DNA of 64,000 nucleotides from Calvatia gigantea (taxonomy: Eukaryota > Basidiomycota > Agaricomycetes > Agaricales > Lycoperdaceae), in contig JACAAK010000001.1 of the NCBI GenBank assembly GCA_025093985.1, forward strand, positions 62,001 to 126,000, read 5' to 3'. Of this stretch, positions 1-12,643 are shown piece by piece. A program made the position numbers and the translations under genes. The notes beneath the pieces were generated by a model, which did no database searches, had not been told where the DNA came from, and was given only the letters and a program-made list of their open reading frames with translations. Within the stretch, counting starts at the first letter, position 1, and each line of letters starts with the position of its first letter.

Positions 1-1016
1 AGGTCATCTTCATGGGAGGTTTGGAGTCATCGTCAGTGTTTGCATAATGAAAGGGCCAGTGTCTAAAGCTTTACCACCGAACAAACCATTGTACCTTTAA
101 TGACACTTGGATAACTACCCAGGGGAGTGGTGGGGCGCGTGGAGGGATTCATTCTGTGTCAAAAGGCGCAGGGTGCAGCAGATATCTCAAAATGGAAGTA
201 CTTCAAGCTTCAAACTTCAGTGGTTAAATAGCCGTTAGCCCATCAGTGGAGTCAACAGACTTAGAAGGCAACACGAGAATTGTACGCCAACGCCGAGTCT
301 CGACCCTCCTTAAAAGGTTCTGCCTCTTCCCATGGGTTGGCGCCGTTGTGGGGGGCTTTTGTCGCTTGCGGTACTCTTCATTACCAGCTCTATTTGCTTC
401 GGAGGACGTCTTTGGAGGCGGGCCACTTTTTGCCCTGCATGTCAAGTCCAAGGATTGTGGCATGTAGTTTGCAACCGGAGTCTCGACTAACAAACGCGTT
501 CATCCCTGCCTTGCCACAGTCCCATGAACGAGCCAGGACTAACGTCACCTGATATCATAATTGCCTTTCTCGTACCGTACTTCGTACCGCCGCCGTAACG
601 GGGCTTTCCTTTGCGATCAATCCTGATGGCGAAAGCCCAACCCTTCTGTGTCATCGAACTCCAGGAGGACTCTGGCCAATGGCGAACGCTCAGGCTGGGC
701 TCATGAGCCTGTGATATCATGGTGTCTGTGTTTCCTAAAACCTCGCTAATCGATAAAGGCAGCCCTGGTAATAAAAGTTAGTTGAGTCCGCAGGGGATGA
801 GTCGCCGATATTGAGTGGGACTTGTCTATGCATGTCCGGTGCGACACCGAAAGACCACATTACAAATAGTATATCACAAGATGTGGCTGCTACTTATAGT
901 GTATACAAGGTTTCCGACTATCTATAATGCCTTGACGATTCTAAATAATCCCGGGGATACATATATTCCATAGTTATGCAGAGCAGGAGTGACAGGTAGT
1001 AACTGCGCACAGAGCA
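1..1016. repeat. Direct repeat of about 1 kb, copy 1 (left end may lie outside the window)
   Basis: Bases 1-1016 match 4802-5809 in the same orientation, with scattered substitutions, one extra block of about 14 nt near 528-545 in this copy, and a few small indels. Similarity stops abruptly after the shared stretch ending 'gcacagagca'. The minus strand holds two overlapping open stretches present in both copies, but I recognise no protein in them. I see no long terminal TG...CA ends or inverted repeats that would prove an LTR or DNA transposon. It may be a segmental duplication or a non-autonomous element. Confidence 0.85.
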
Positions 1017-1937
1017 GTATTCGATTGAAATGCCAGGCGGTTGGATTCACTGTTAGAAAGCTCAACAAAATTAGATGTCTGGAGTTGAGCCTTCTGTGAT
1101 ATTCCCTGACACTGGCAGGATTCAACATTGCCAACTCCAGTGACGTGGAAATCTCACTTCTGATGAAATCCACGGTTACTCAAAACAAGCTTGAGCCAGA
1201 AGCAGCAATGAGACATTGTAGAAATTTCCGCCAGGACCGAAGCACGACCCTACCATTGAAAGGTTCTGTGCTCTTAACCTATCCTGTTAACTGGTGCCGT
1301 TTTGTGTGAGGTTTTGCAGATGCGCCGACTCGGCAAGAAAACAAACGGAACAAATTCTATTCCTTCAATATGTTCCTTCAATCCTTCTCGCAAATATGGA
1401 GCTGTCCAGAAAGTCAAAGACCCCCTGTGCTTTGGGATCGAGTCTTCGAATGAACATTCAAGGCCGGAATCCCGCTTTCGAAGCTGTTTGAGATCACAAG
1501 GAAGCGAAGGACTCAAGCCCAACAATTGAGCGCCCTTCAGAAGGTTGAGGAGTCCGTTCGGTGTGTTTAGGTTTCTCTTTATGTTTGAACAAAACGACCA
1601 AATTGTCCGCTAACTCTCGATGTAACCAAGGCTGAAAAAGGGCGTGGTTCTACGCGTAGCCCAAGCTCCTGATACTGATACTTCCCATAGAATATTGGAT
1701 CAATCTGGGGCAGAGTACTGTCTTCCGGGGCTATGGATTAATTGATTTCGTCGCATAAGGGCCAGGACATTCTCAAGATCTGGAATTTCAACGATCCAGA
1801 TAAAGCTCAGGGACTTTACGATTCTGTCTGCCCTTTGCCTACGCTTTCCTAGCTGTTGTCTGGAACTGAATTGTCTAAACTAAATCTCGCCCAAATAATC
1901 TAACTCATCGACGAATTTTCTTCCAATTTAAGGGCGG
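1017..1937. other. No recognisable gene
   Basis: Only short open stretches that overlap on both strands and resemble no family I know. No RNA gene or clear repeat was seen. Confidence 0.5.
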
Positions 1938-2414
1938 GTGATGATCGGTGGGCACTATCAATTTACAATTGGCAGAAAGCACCTGACCTTCAGATCATAT
2001 GAGAAACGAGGAGCCATCACAGAACCCGGATGCAGCGTCCCTTACCAATGCTATCGGTTCACCTCTCGCACAAGTACTCGGGTTTCCTGTATAAGACGTA
2101 CTGGGCGATGTATGTGGAGAATTCTCCCAATGCAAACGTCTCCTGATCATCCAACTACACAGACCAGAGACCGCGATATATCTAGGTGCCTACATCACAG
2201 ATCTCACCCTGGTGTTCCATCGCATCTTCTTGGCTACGCTAGCCATGGAACTCTGAGGGTTGTGTCGAAAAACCTCATTGACGACGAGCTGCAGAAATAT
2301 AGAGATTTAAAAGCTGCCGATATTCACGGTCGCGTTCGTAGCATGTGCGTTAGCCGCACAGGTTTTGAGCGAAGGATTGCAGATCTGATTCGAGAATCAC
2401 TCGGTGAGCATTGA
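1938..2414 (+). pseudogene. Possible remnant of an agaricomycete helical N-terminal domain protein
   Basis: Two reading frames in this stretch look protein-like. One contains 'ECKRLL'-like and 'YLGAYITDLTLVFHRIF' sequence (about 2110-2255), reminiscent of the helical N-terminal region of agaricomycete GTPase-associated hypothetical proteins. Another frame gives an Asp/Glu/Lys-rich helix ending in 'IADLIRESLGEH'. The frames do not join without stops or a frame change, so if this was a gene it is broken or mis-sequenced. The family link is from memory of such proteins and is weak. Confidence 0.25.
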
Positions 2415-3525
2415 GGGAATGTGGATTGACACTAGTTAGGGGGATGCAGTGGTGGGTTTTGGTAAGTAGGAGGTGGTCGGTGGATCTTCTGGCCCTAGGA
2501 CGTAGTCTTGTAGGGCACCTCAGCTTTCACTAAAACCACCACGGCGGGGCACACGATTTTGCTTGAGAAAAATACCATCCCTGGGCGCATGTATTTACCA
2601 TACAAATAGGGAAGCTACCGTTACATGTCAAGGAGAAAACTCATAGGTAAATATTCCATACCCCCCTCCGTTCCCATTGAACCCATTCCCGGTCGTTCCT
2701 ATGCAGTCTCGGCATTGGATTATGCACCAACCGTGACTACATGCAGGGGTGCCGGCGCATACGTGTTGAGTGTGAGAGAGGACCTAGTACTATAGGAGGA
2801 ACCAAGGGCTACACTCGTCCAGACCTTGGCAGAAGAAGATGAATAATGAGTAAGCGGCGTTTCTCCACATCCTGGTGCGGAATCCAATTAAGTAGAACAA
2901 TTGGATGTCGGAGATGTGTCAGTGCTGTATCTCATCTATCAGTAGGAGGAGGTAGGTCCCAAGTATCCGGGATTTGTTGCACAAATACACGACCGCGACA
3001 GGCGCTCCTTCTAGAACTCCCATTCACCTTCTTCCCAACTCCGCTCGTTTCTCGTCCAGTTCTAGTGTATGGTGCCGTAACATACACCTTCACGTCATCA
3101 ACACAATAATTGTGGGTTTGTTGAGAGTTGTAGTGGCACCTTCGTATCGACGAGATGAAAGAATGTCTTTAACCGCTGCTTCGTGAGTCATAGTACCTGT
3201 CATCTTCTTTATAATTAGCGTTCCAACCTCTCCGCGAGAGTCACCACGCCATGGTCTCCGACAAAGCAAGAAGCTGTTGACATCGAAGCAACGCAGGCGA
3301 CATTTTGACTGAGTGGTTGGTGAACGGGTAAAAAGGGAAGGATGTTTATGATAAATGGATGCATACAGTACAGTATAGTCCAACAAATGTTGTTGGTGCA
3401 CTTTTGGCCGGACGACAGTATGTAGGAAAATAAAAGGAGATTACATAAATGGCACAGACAACTAATAAAAGAGAAATCATAGAATGTCGTTAGTGTAAGT
3501 CTACAAAAACTGTTTTTTACTTCCG
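2415..3525. other. Intergenic, no recognisable gene
   Basis: Short open stretches on both strands with no recognisable family. The right edge is the 3' flank of the BTB-like gene on the minus strand. Confidence 0.5.
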
Positions 3526-4746
3526 CTACGTGAGTCTGTCCCTGTGGGACCATCGCAGAAAACTCTGATGACATTCAACCAAGCTGAGAATTTCAGATGG
3601 TGCACTGTTTCGTATGAAGGATAAAAATGTGGCCACCCACTCAATCAGTCGAAGAAAAAAAGCTTACCTTCACAGACGCCCATTGGACGACAATATCCTT
3701 AATCCTCTTCTGCAATCCCTCCTGACACAGTTCGCAAGTAATGTCTTCGCTCAAGGGTTGAAACGAAGATCGCATACTATATGTTGACAAGTCTACCCGC
3801 ACAGCACCGAATCAGAACGACGATAGAGGCCGGGCCACGGCAGTAAAAGGAGACAGAACAAAAGAAGAGGAGGGAAGGGGCGAGGTGGGAAAAAACAAGA
3901 GCAACCACGTACCGGGACGAGCGTCCCATGCCAAGTGCGCCGCTGCCAACGCCCAAGCCCTCGTCAACTTCCTTTGATCCGTAAAACTACACTCCTTCGT
4001 AGCCGGGTGCGGATGCGGCGGTTGCAGCAAGATCCGCTTCAACGCATTAAATCGATCCAAGTGCAGGCGCATCAGTCTCTTCAAATAAAGCGCTCCCATT
4101 CGTCCCGCCATCCCATCTTCGAGATTTGCCAAGGGATACGAGAGCAAATGGGAGGAAGTAGCGACTGCCAAGTCGTGTAGATCATGATGGCCAGCCAGTG
4201 CGTATAATTGCAACGGGAACAGTGGTGCATACTGGAGGAGGAGCTCGTACAGGGAGGCTTGAGGAAAGATAAAGGCTTTGGGTTTCAGATCATAATAAGG
4301 CATACGGAAGGTTTCAAAACTTGGAGAATGCTGCGCTGCGGACGGCCCATATATTATATGAAGAATCACGTTGAGCACAGCAGATGACTCGGGAACGGGG
4401 ATAATGACTCCTGAATATCCTGACTCTGGGGGTTTGGAGGGATCGCTCTGGGGACGTGCCATCTCGAAAACTCGGCAAAATGCGTTGCAGGAAACACTTT
4501 TCAGAACCTCGGAGGATACATAGAATAAAACATTGTCTGAGCTGGCGAAGATGGTATCGGGATTCACCCCGTGCGCACCAGGATGAAAGGCTGTAGAAAC
4601 GGAAACTATGGTACTGTCGCCGCCAGCGGATGGACCAGGGGCCATTAATGACGGATTGTTAGGCGCAGACTGTTGAATAGACACAACGAACAGTTTGAAC
4701 AGATCCAGTAAGTGCGACGCGACTGACTGACCTTGGGGGTTGGCAT
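3526..4746 (-). CDS. BTB/POZ-like domain protein
   Basis: I read four exons on the minus strand: 4746-4732, 4669-3909, 3776-3668 and 3564-3526, about 307 residues, with phases that agree. The N-terminal third is a BTB-like fold of the kind common in agaricomycetes ('DTIFASSDNVLFYVSSEVL', then 'VPESSAVLNVILHIIYGP'). The following helical part contains 'LYALAGHHDLHDLAVATSS' and 'LTRAWALAAAHLAWDARP', and exon 3 carries a Cys pair (CELC). Such proteins are usually uncharacterised; a protein-interaction role is inferred from the domain. The five-codon first exon is the least certain part; ATG at 4684 lies within the intron I propose. Only about 55 bp separate the start from the second copy of the 1-kb repeat, so the promoter may lie within the repeat. 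Confidence 0.75.
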
Positions 4747-4801
4747 TTGCACCGGATGTTGCCGCTCGGCCCGTGGAAGGATCGGCGACGAAAAGGTTCG
4801 G

Positions 4802-5809
4802 AGGTCATCTTCATGGGAGGTCTGGAGTCATCGTCAGCGTTTGCATAATGAAAGGGCCAGTGTCTAAAGCTTTACCACCGAACAAACCGTTGTACCTTTA
4901 ATGACACTTGGATAACTTCCCAGGGGAGTGGTGGGGCGTGTGGAGGGATTCATTCTGTGTCAAAAGGTGCAGGGTGCAGCAGATATCTCAAACTGGCAGT
5001 ACTTCAAGCTTCAAACTTCAGTGGTTAAATAGCCGTTAGCCCATCAGTGGAGTCAACAGACTAACAAGGCAACACGAGAATTGTACGCCAACGCCGAGTC
5101 TCGACCCTCCTTAAAAGGTTCTGCCTCTTCCCATGGGTTGGCGCCGTTGTGGGGGGCTTTTGTCGCTTGCGGTACTCTTCATTACCAGCTCTATTTGCTT
5201 CGGAGGACGTCTTTGGAGGCGGGTCACTGTTTGCCCTGCGTGTCAAGTCCAAGGATTGTGGCATGTAGTTTGCAACCCGAGTCTCGACTAACAAACGCGT
5301 TCTTCCCTGCCTTGCCACAGTCCCGTGTGACGTCACCTGATATCATAATTGCCTTTCTCGTACCGTACTTCGTACCGCCGCCGTAACGGGGCTTTCCTTT
5401 GCGATCAATCCTGATGGCGAAAGCCCAACCCTTCTGTGTCATCGAACTCCAGGAGGACTCTGGCCAATGGCGAACGCTCAGGCTGGGCTCGTGAGCCCGT
5501 GATATCATGGTGTCTGTGTTTCCTAAAACCTCGCTAATCGATAAAGGCAGCCCTGGTAATAAAAGTTAGTTGGGTCCACAGGGAATGAGCCGCCGATATT
5601 GAGCGCGACTTGTCTATGCATGTCCGGTGCGACACCGAAAGACCACATTACAAATAGTATATCGCAAGATGTAGCTGCTACTTATAGTGGCACGGTATAC
5701 AAGGTTTCCGACTATCTATAATGCCTTAACGATTCTAATAAATCCCGGGGATACATATATTCATAGTTATGCAGAGCAGGAGTGACAGGTAGTAACTGCG
5801 CACAGAGCA
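4802..5809. repeat. Direct repeat of about 1 kb, copy 2
   Basis: Same sequence as 1-1016 with scattered differences, for example a shorter block near 5323-5331 and an extra six bases near 5688. It begins about 55 bp upstream of the BTB-like gene start. The two copies bracket that gene as a direct repeat pair about 4.8 kb apart. Confidence 0.85.
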
Positions 5810-6144
5810 AAAAACAAATCGAAGAATTAGATGTGAAAACTACCAGATTGCAGTTTGGCGCCCAGTAAGAAAGCAAAAGCACTGAGGTAAGCGGGTAGCA
5901 AGAGCATGGGAATGAAGTACGCTGTAGTAGCATGTATACAAAAGTGTGCTCGGATATCGGAGAGTGAGTCCTTTTGAAAGGAAAACAAAAAAACGAAAGC
6001 ATATTTCTTTGAGATTCTATTCTTTCGTAAATCACCTTGGCTGATGATAGCCCTTGCAGCAAGGGGCATCAAACCAAGCCACACAGGCAGGCGCCTGAAA
6101 ATTTTCAATCTCGGAAGGACAACCTTGACGCTCAACCAATTCCA
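5810..6144. other. Intergenic, no recognisable gene
   Basis: Lies between the end of repeat copy 2 and the stop codon of the low-complexity minus-strand gene. I see no gene or structured element. Confidence 0.5.
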
Positions 6145-9100
6145 TCAAGGCCTCGGACCATACCGATCGCGTTCATACCCCGTTCCTCGTCCAGGTGGCG
6201 GACCTCCACGTCCACCACTACCACCATACGGACCACCACCAGGACCATGCCCGTACCCATAATAATCCGAGCTTGATCGTACACCCGGTGGTGGGGGCGG
6301 CGCGGAAGAACCCGGGCCTCCAGCTGAGGGTGGAGGACCACTCCCACCGCCACCGCCACCGCCACCGCCACCACCGCCCCCCGGTCCAGATGTATAGTAA
6401 CTACTCGTGGAACTCGCGGGAATTGGGTGGTAGTCCTGTTGATGGACCTCCTGTGCGTCCGTAATCGCCTGGAGGGCCATGTGGAGGAGGGGGACCACGA
6501 CGTGGAGGATAGTAGTCCTGGTAGTCTTCTCTCGATCTTTTGAGGGTTGGTACTCGAGGATCATCCAAAGGTGGAGGAGGGGGCCTGCGAGGACTCAGAC
6601 TTCGTTGGCGCACGCGAGAGTAAGGTGGTGGAGGAGGTGGTGGGCCGGTACGACCTGGAGGTGGATCGCGATAGTCGCGTGGTGGTGGAGGCGGTGGGTA
6701 ACCTCTGTCATCAAGTGGATAGGGATCTACAACGGAAGGGAATGGTCAATATTCAACCCGAGTAATACGTAAGAAGGAAACGGCGTACCTCGACCATAAT
6801 CCCTCTCTCGATCCCAAGTATGTCGAGGCGGTGGACCCAAATCAGTGGGGGGAGGACCATATCGGTCACGTTCCCTCTCCCTCTCCCTCTCCCTCTCACG
6901 ATCTCTTTCCCACTGCGACACAGGCGGAGGCGGAGGCGGAGGCGGAGGTCCAGGAGGACCTCTCGTATCCCTCCACTCGTCCGGAGGTGGGTGAGGAGGC
7001 GGCCAATCCCTCGACGGAGGTCCATACCCACCTCTTCTCTCACGGTCTCTATCATATGCTCCTCCCCCTCCATAATTCCAATCCCGAGCTGGTGGCGGTG
7101 GTGGTGGTGGTGGTGGACCAGTAGCATACCTCCCCCCACGTCCAAGATCATCAGCGTAAACATCCCCTGCAGGCGGTACTGGCGGTGGTGGAGGGCCAGG
7201 ATACCTCGGTCGATCCCTCTCTCGCTCCCTCTCTCTCTCCCTCTCCCTCTCCCTCTCCCTATCTCTCTCCCTTTCTCTTTCCCTTTCTCTTTCTCTGTCC
7301 CTCTCGCGCTCACGTTCGCGCTCACGTTCACGATCTCTAGCCAAATCCGCAGGAGTTGGCGGCGAAAAGTGTCTCGGAGGAGGAAGAGGGGGGGGAGGAT
7401 ACCTCGAGGAGGGCCCTGCAGAATCCACGTCCATCGACACCGTGTCCCGTCGATGAAGAGGGTCACGATCTCTATCTCTATCTCTATCTCTATCTCGGTC
7501 TCGGTCTCGGTCTCTCGGATCATCACCATAATCCGGTCTGTATACATTCGGTCCAGTACCCAATCCCACCAATGATCCCACAGGCCCAGAACGTTCTCTC
7601 GATAAATCTCGACGAAACAACGACGACGACGACGACGACGTTGACAGAGGTAGTGGGAGTGGTGGAGGGTATTTCCCCGCTGGTGGTAAACCCCCACGTC
7701 CCGGTGCACGATCAAGTGAAGTCGAACGATTAGAGGACGGAGATGTAAGAATCGCTGTTGTTGTACCCCGCCCACCAGCGATCAGAGGAGAAGTTGGAGG
7801 TCTCAAGTATCCAGGAGTTGGAGTTGTTGCACGACTACGGCTGGCGCTTCTACCAGAGCGCCCAACAGGTTCACGACCACGATCACGGCTAGAAGGGGTC
7901 TCACTCGGCGCACGTGTAGATCTTCCAGAACTTCCAATTGTAGGTGCGTGCGGAGGAGGCACGGATGGTGTTGTTGTTGTTGTTGTACTCAGATTCGGGT
8001 TTGGGTTCCCACCTTCCACGGGGGCAGAAGCCATCCCAGAGGCTGAGACTGCAGGAGATGCAGGAGAAGAAATACGTTCTTCAAGTGAGAGTCGTTCAAA
8101 GTCATTTCGGGTAGTTGAGTCCGTTCCAGAAGCGTTTGAGCCAGGTCCAGGGATGTGTCCTCGTGCCCTTTCGGGTGATTGCTCCTGTTGTTGTTGGCCA
8201 AGAGAGGGCCCAAGACGGTCCTGGAGGGAGGGCTGTGTATGCATTTCGTCATCTTCTGATATTTTAGTTATATCGGGAGTCATAGGATTCGACATAGCAT
8301 GATCCCCAGCAGCCGAGGGAGCGGGGGTAGTTTTTTGGGTATTGGTATCACGAACAAATGTAGATTGAGATTGGTCTCTGTCTTCTTTTCGATACGGAGC
8401 GCGATCATCAGCCGGAGGAGAAGGATAGCGCCTATTACCAGAAGGAGAAGGCGGCGGCGGTTCAATATCAGGTGGCCGGGTTTCATATCGACGAGGGGCG
8501 CCTCGATCATTATCCCAGTGACGTGGCTCATACGGTCTTCGGTTATCAGGGTCTCTGTAGTAGCCGTTGTTATTGTTGTTGTACCGGTCATACGGGCGAC
8601 GATCACGAGAGTCATGCCAGTCTCTTCTGTATCCACCTCTATCGTCACGGTCATAATACCTGTCATCTCGACCAGAAGTGGGGGGCGGAGGCATTGATGA
8701 GTAACTGCTACTGCGGTCAGGAGGGGCATAGGGAGCACCAGGGCGGCCTGGGGGACCACCATAACGATCATCGTGAGGCGGTCGTCGGTCATCGGCATAG
8801 GAACCACCACGATAAGACCAGTCTCTTGGGCGGTCATCAGAAGCCCGAGGAGGAGCAGAAGGATTATCAGTAGCGCGAGAAAGATGTACGGGTTCTCCCG
8901 AACGCAGCGAAGAATCTGAAGAATGACCATGAGCAGGTTCAATCCGGGAAGCTAAACTGGTACTGCCAGAAGCCAAGGAATCATTTTCAGGTTGTTCACT
9001 TTTGACATCCATGGAAGGCGGCTGGGCAGGCCTAGAATCCAATTTACCTTTATCTTCAGCGGAGTTTGACATATCAAGGGAAGCAGAGGTGCCAGTAGGA

Positions 9101-9702
9101 TGACGTGGGTACCCTTGGGGGTGTGGAGGCTATGAAGGCTGAAAGGTGAGGAGCGATTTCTAGTTGGACTGGTTCGTAATACACACATTCGGGGGGCAAG
9201 TGGGAGAATGGGGAGTGCCGGGAGCTCTTCCACGGTTGTCAGACGGCCGTTGATTGCGGCTAGAACGATGGTCAGGAGAAGTAGGTGTTGTTGGTCGGTC
9301 CCGGGAAAGATTCTGAGTAAACTCTGGGGGAAGAGGACCTTCATAGATATCGATTAGAGCCTGCGGATTTGGAATTGGACGGAAATATTGGTGCTGGTTC
9401 CCCTTGATGATTGCCTTGAGAGTCTCGAGGGTATGAAGATCAGCTTTTCCTGGAGGCAAGTTTGGATCTGGAGGCGGGGGATAGGCATATGTGATTTGCG
9501 GATTGGACTGGGATGGGCCAGAATAAGAAGAGGGAGCGTTGGTAGCAGCCGACGGGTCCTGGTTGTCGGTACCATCACCCGAGGGACGATCACGGGCACT
9601 AGAGAAGGAGCGGTGGCCTCTGCGGAAGGAACCCCTTGGGTGGCGACCTGACATGGTTGGTGGTGGTGGGTGGTGCAAAGAAGAGGTTGAGACAGCTGAC
9701 AA
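6145..9702 (-). CDS. Disordered Arg/Glu/Asp/Pro/Gly-rich protein of unknown function
   Basis: Minus-strand gene. Exon 1 runs from Met at 9702 (or 9652, 'MSGRHPRGSFRRG') to 9187. A 57-nt phase-0 intron (9186-9130) joins it to a long exon reaching about 6790, and another intron (gtacgc...gtag, about 6790-6729) leads to the last exons. The protein is almost entirely disordered: Ser/Pro-rich start, Arg/Asp/Tyr-rich segments, a long run of Arg-Glu dipeptides, a poly-Gly tract, and an RG-rich tail ending '..GYERDRYGPRP'. Such RE/RD and RG/Pro tracts are typical of nuclear RNA-associated proteins; that role is inference only. Near 6400-6440 the frame changes, either by an unrecognised splice or a one-base error, so the last 90 codons are less certain. 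It shares an upstream region of about 290 bp with the divergent Hsp110 gene. Confidence 0.7.
6865..7520. repeat. Simple-sequence tracts coding for Arg-Glu and Arg-Asp repeats
   Basis: Polypyrimidine (plus strand) hexamer-like runs, ctctcc at about 6870-6900 and 7220-7310 and tctcta/tctcgg at about 7470-7515, together with ggaggc and gtggtg runs. On the minus strand they encode the Arg-Glu, Arg-Asp and Pro runs of the disordered protein. They are expected to be length-variable. Confidence 0.85.
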
Positions 9703-9989
9703 GCATATTTCCCAGCCTCGTGATCCGATCTTAGCGATGTTGCGTTGTTTGATCGCTCATCACTCAAGATGTGTTTGTATCACGTGACACTTATGCGTTC
9801 TCTTTGCGACACCACTTTGGCATTTATGAGGGTTTGCTGGAAGGCTCTGGAATATCCTTATATGGCAGGAGCGCAGCCACCGGAAAGGGCCATATGTGGG
9901 CCACATAAGTTTTGGGGATTCCGATCAATCCATTGTTGTGCACAGATTTTAACCTTTCATACAATTCTTCTTCACTCCTCTTTTTTCAA
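9703..9989. promoter_or_regulatory. Divergent intergenic region between the disordered-protein gene and the Hsp110 gene
   Basis: About 290 bp separate two divergent start codons, so both promoters must lie here or overlap the genes. A TATA-like 'ccttatatgg' occurs near 9856. A pyrimidine-rich stretch (ttcttcttcactcctctttttt) precedes the Hsp110 ATG, as is common before fungal starts. Spaced GGAA motifs near 9838-9852 hint at a heat-shock element but do not form a clean alternating nGAAn array. Confidence 0.4.
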
Positions 9990-12643
9990 ATGGCTGTCGT
10001 CGGCGTAGACTTTGGCACTCTCCACAGCAAGGTATACACAGCCTGTTAACTCACTCCAAGAAAGCTTGCTCATCATCTTTTCTGTGTAGATCGGCGTTGC
10101 TAGACATCGCGGAATCGATATCATCACCAACGAAGTCTCCAATCGTGCCACTCCGTATGTCGTCCCGAACGCGCAGTTCCGTCCCCAGATTACTCACCAG
10201 TCCATTTTCTTCCAGATCGCTCGTCGCTTTTGGTCCTAGACAGCGCACGATCGGCGAGGCTGCCAAGACACAAGAGACATCAAACTTCAAGAACACCATC
10301 GGTGGCCTGAAACGTCTCATTGGACGGACACCCGATGACTCCCAGGTCCAAAATGTCGAGAAAAAGTTTTTGAATACGAACCTTGTCGATGTCAATGGCA
10401 CTGTTGGTGCAGAGGTAAGTTTTCAAATACCTCCCGCCCCTCTTCTTCATCAGACGATCGGAATCCAGTCTCTCATCTATCCTGTTCGATAGGTCGCCTA
10501 CCTCGGCGAGAAACAATCCTTCTCCTTTACCCAGCTTGTTGGCGCTTATCTCGGCAAGATACGCGATATCACGGCAAAAGAACTAAAGACCGGTGTCTCT
10601 GACATCGTCATCGCCGTACCAGGCTGGTACACCGACATCCAGCGTCGTGCACTCCTCGATGCCGCTGCGATTGCCAACCTCAACGTCCTCCGCATCATCA
10701 ACGACACCACCGCCACCGCCCTCGGTTACGGTATCACTAAATCTGACCTCCCAGAGCCTGAAAACCCCCGCCACGTCGCTTTTGTCGATGTTGGTCATGC
10801 TGGTCTTTCCGTTTCGATCATCGCTTTCTCCAAGGGACAACTACACGTGAAGAGCACTGCCTACGACCCCAACCTCGGTGGTCGCGATATCGACTACGCC
10901 CTTGTTACCCACTTTGCCGAGGAGTTCAAAGGAAAATACAAGGTTGATGTCATGTCCAATCCCAAGGCCACCTTCCGCCTTACCGCTGGATGTGAGAAAC
11001 TCAAGAAAGTTCTCTCTGCCAACGCTGAATCTCCCTTGAACGTCGAGTCTCTAATGAACGACATCGACGCCTCTTCCAAACTCACCCGTGACCAACTCGA
11101 GGGTCTCATCCAACCCCTCCTCGCTGCAATTGAAGCCCCTATTCAACGCGCTATCGCAGAATCAGGTCTCACTCTCGAACAAATCGACTCTGTCGAGCTT
11201 GTGGGCGGAACCACCCGTGTCCCTGCAGTTCGTAACCGCATTCAACAAGCTTTCGGCGGTAAAGGTCTCTCTTTCACGCTTAACCAGGACGAAGCCATCG
11301 CTCGTGGTGCCACCTTCGCTTGTGCCATGCTTTCTCCTATTTTCCGCGTTCGTGACTTCCAAATCCACGACATCAACCACTACCCAATCAAAGTCCAATG
11401 GGAGCCTGTTCCTACTGATCCTGACGACGATACTGAGATCCTTGTCTTCCCTCAAGGCAATGCCATTCCATCGACCAAGATCCTTTCGTTCTTCCGCCGT
11501 CAGCCGTTCAGCGTCGAAGCTGCTTACTCTGATCCTGCGCGTCTTCCTGGTACCGTCAACCCGGTCATTGCCAAGTTCAATGGAACGGAAGTCCCTCCTG
11601 ATCCTAAAGGCGATTCTACAATCATCAAGGTGAAGACTCGTCTGAACCTACACGGAATTGTGTCCTTCGAGACTGCCTATGTTGAGGAGAAGGAAGAGAA
11701 GGAGGAGCCTGCGCCTATGGACGTTGATCAGCCTGCTCCTGCGGATGGTGCTGCCCCGCCCCCACCCCCGAAGAAGAAAGTTATCGTGAAGAAGAAGGAG
11801 ATTCCTTTCGTGACCGTTACTAGTTCTTTGGACAAGGCGATATTGAACGAGTACAGGGAGCGTGAGTCGGAGATGCACGCTGCTGACAAACTCGTTCAGG
11901 ATACCGAGGTTCGTTTCCAGGGTCGATCACATGAACAAGAACGAATTGAACCCTGATACCGTCATTTTTTTTAGGATCGCAAGAACGCTCTCGAGGAATA
12001 CATCTACGACACTCGTGGTAAACTCGACGACCGTTACGCACCCTTCGTCACCGAAGAAGAAAAATCCAAACTCCTCCCCGCTCTCTCGGAAGCCGAAGAC
12101 TGGCTCTATACCGAGGAAGGTGAAGACGCTACCAAATCCGTCTACGTCGCTCGCCTCGACGCACTTAAAGTCCTCGGCGATCCTATCACCTTCCGCTATC
12201 GCGAATCCGAAGATCGCCAAAAAGCCGTCTCCCAACTTCGCGAAACCCTCAACACTTACCTCTCACAAGCCACTTCCACAGACGAGAAGTACTCGCATAT
12301 TGATGAGAAGGAGAAGGAGAGTGTCGTGGAGAAGGTGGCGGTTGTTGATAAGTGGTTGAATGATATAGTCGCAAAACAGGCTGAACGACCGAAGAATGTT
12401 GATCCTGTGTTTACGAGTGCGGAGGCGTTGAAGAAGAGGGATGAGGTTATTTTCTTCGCGACGCCCATCTTGACAAGGCCGAAGCCGAAACCGCCTGTGG
12501 TTCCTACTGGAACGCCGACGGGTGGTTCGGGGACAGGAACACCGAAGCCACAGACACCCCAACCCGATGCGGATAAGCAGCAGAAGCAGGAACCGCCAGC
12601 GCAGGAGAAGAAGGAGAACACTTCGAGTATGGATGTTGATTAG
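9990..12643 (+). CDS. SSE1: Hsp110/SSE-type Hsp70-family co-chaperone
   Basis: Five exons with consistent phases: 9990-10031, 10090-10154, 10216-10414, 10493-11908 and 11975-12643, giving 796 residues. The start 'MAVVGVDFGTLHSK' is the first phosphate-binding motif of the Hsp70 ATPase fold in its Hsp110 form. 'RGIDIITNEVSNRATP', 'NDTTATALGYG' and 'VELVGGTTRVPAV' follow in order. The substrate-binding part carries the long acidic, Pro-rich insertion typical of Hsp110, and the C-terminus ends in 'SSMDVD'. Hsp110 proteins act in the cytosol as nucleotide-exchange factors for Hsp70 and hold unfolded clients. No frame breaks were found, in contrast to several other genes here. About 310 bp separate its stop from the tRNA. 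Confidence 0.95.

Noticed and set aside
1..1016. Solo LTR or terminal-inverted-repeat transposon for the 1-kb direct repeat.
   Set aside because: No TG...CA ends, inverted termini or target-site duplication could be seen, and the left end may lie outside the window.
9838..9855. A heat-shock element upstream of Hsp110.
   Set aside because: GGAA motifs are present but do not form at least three alternating nGAAn units.
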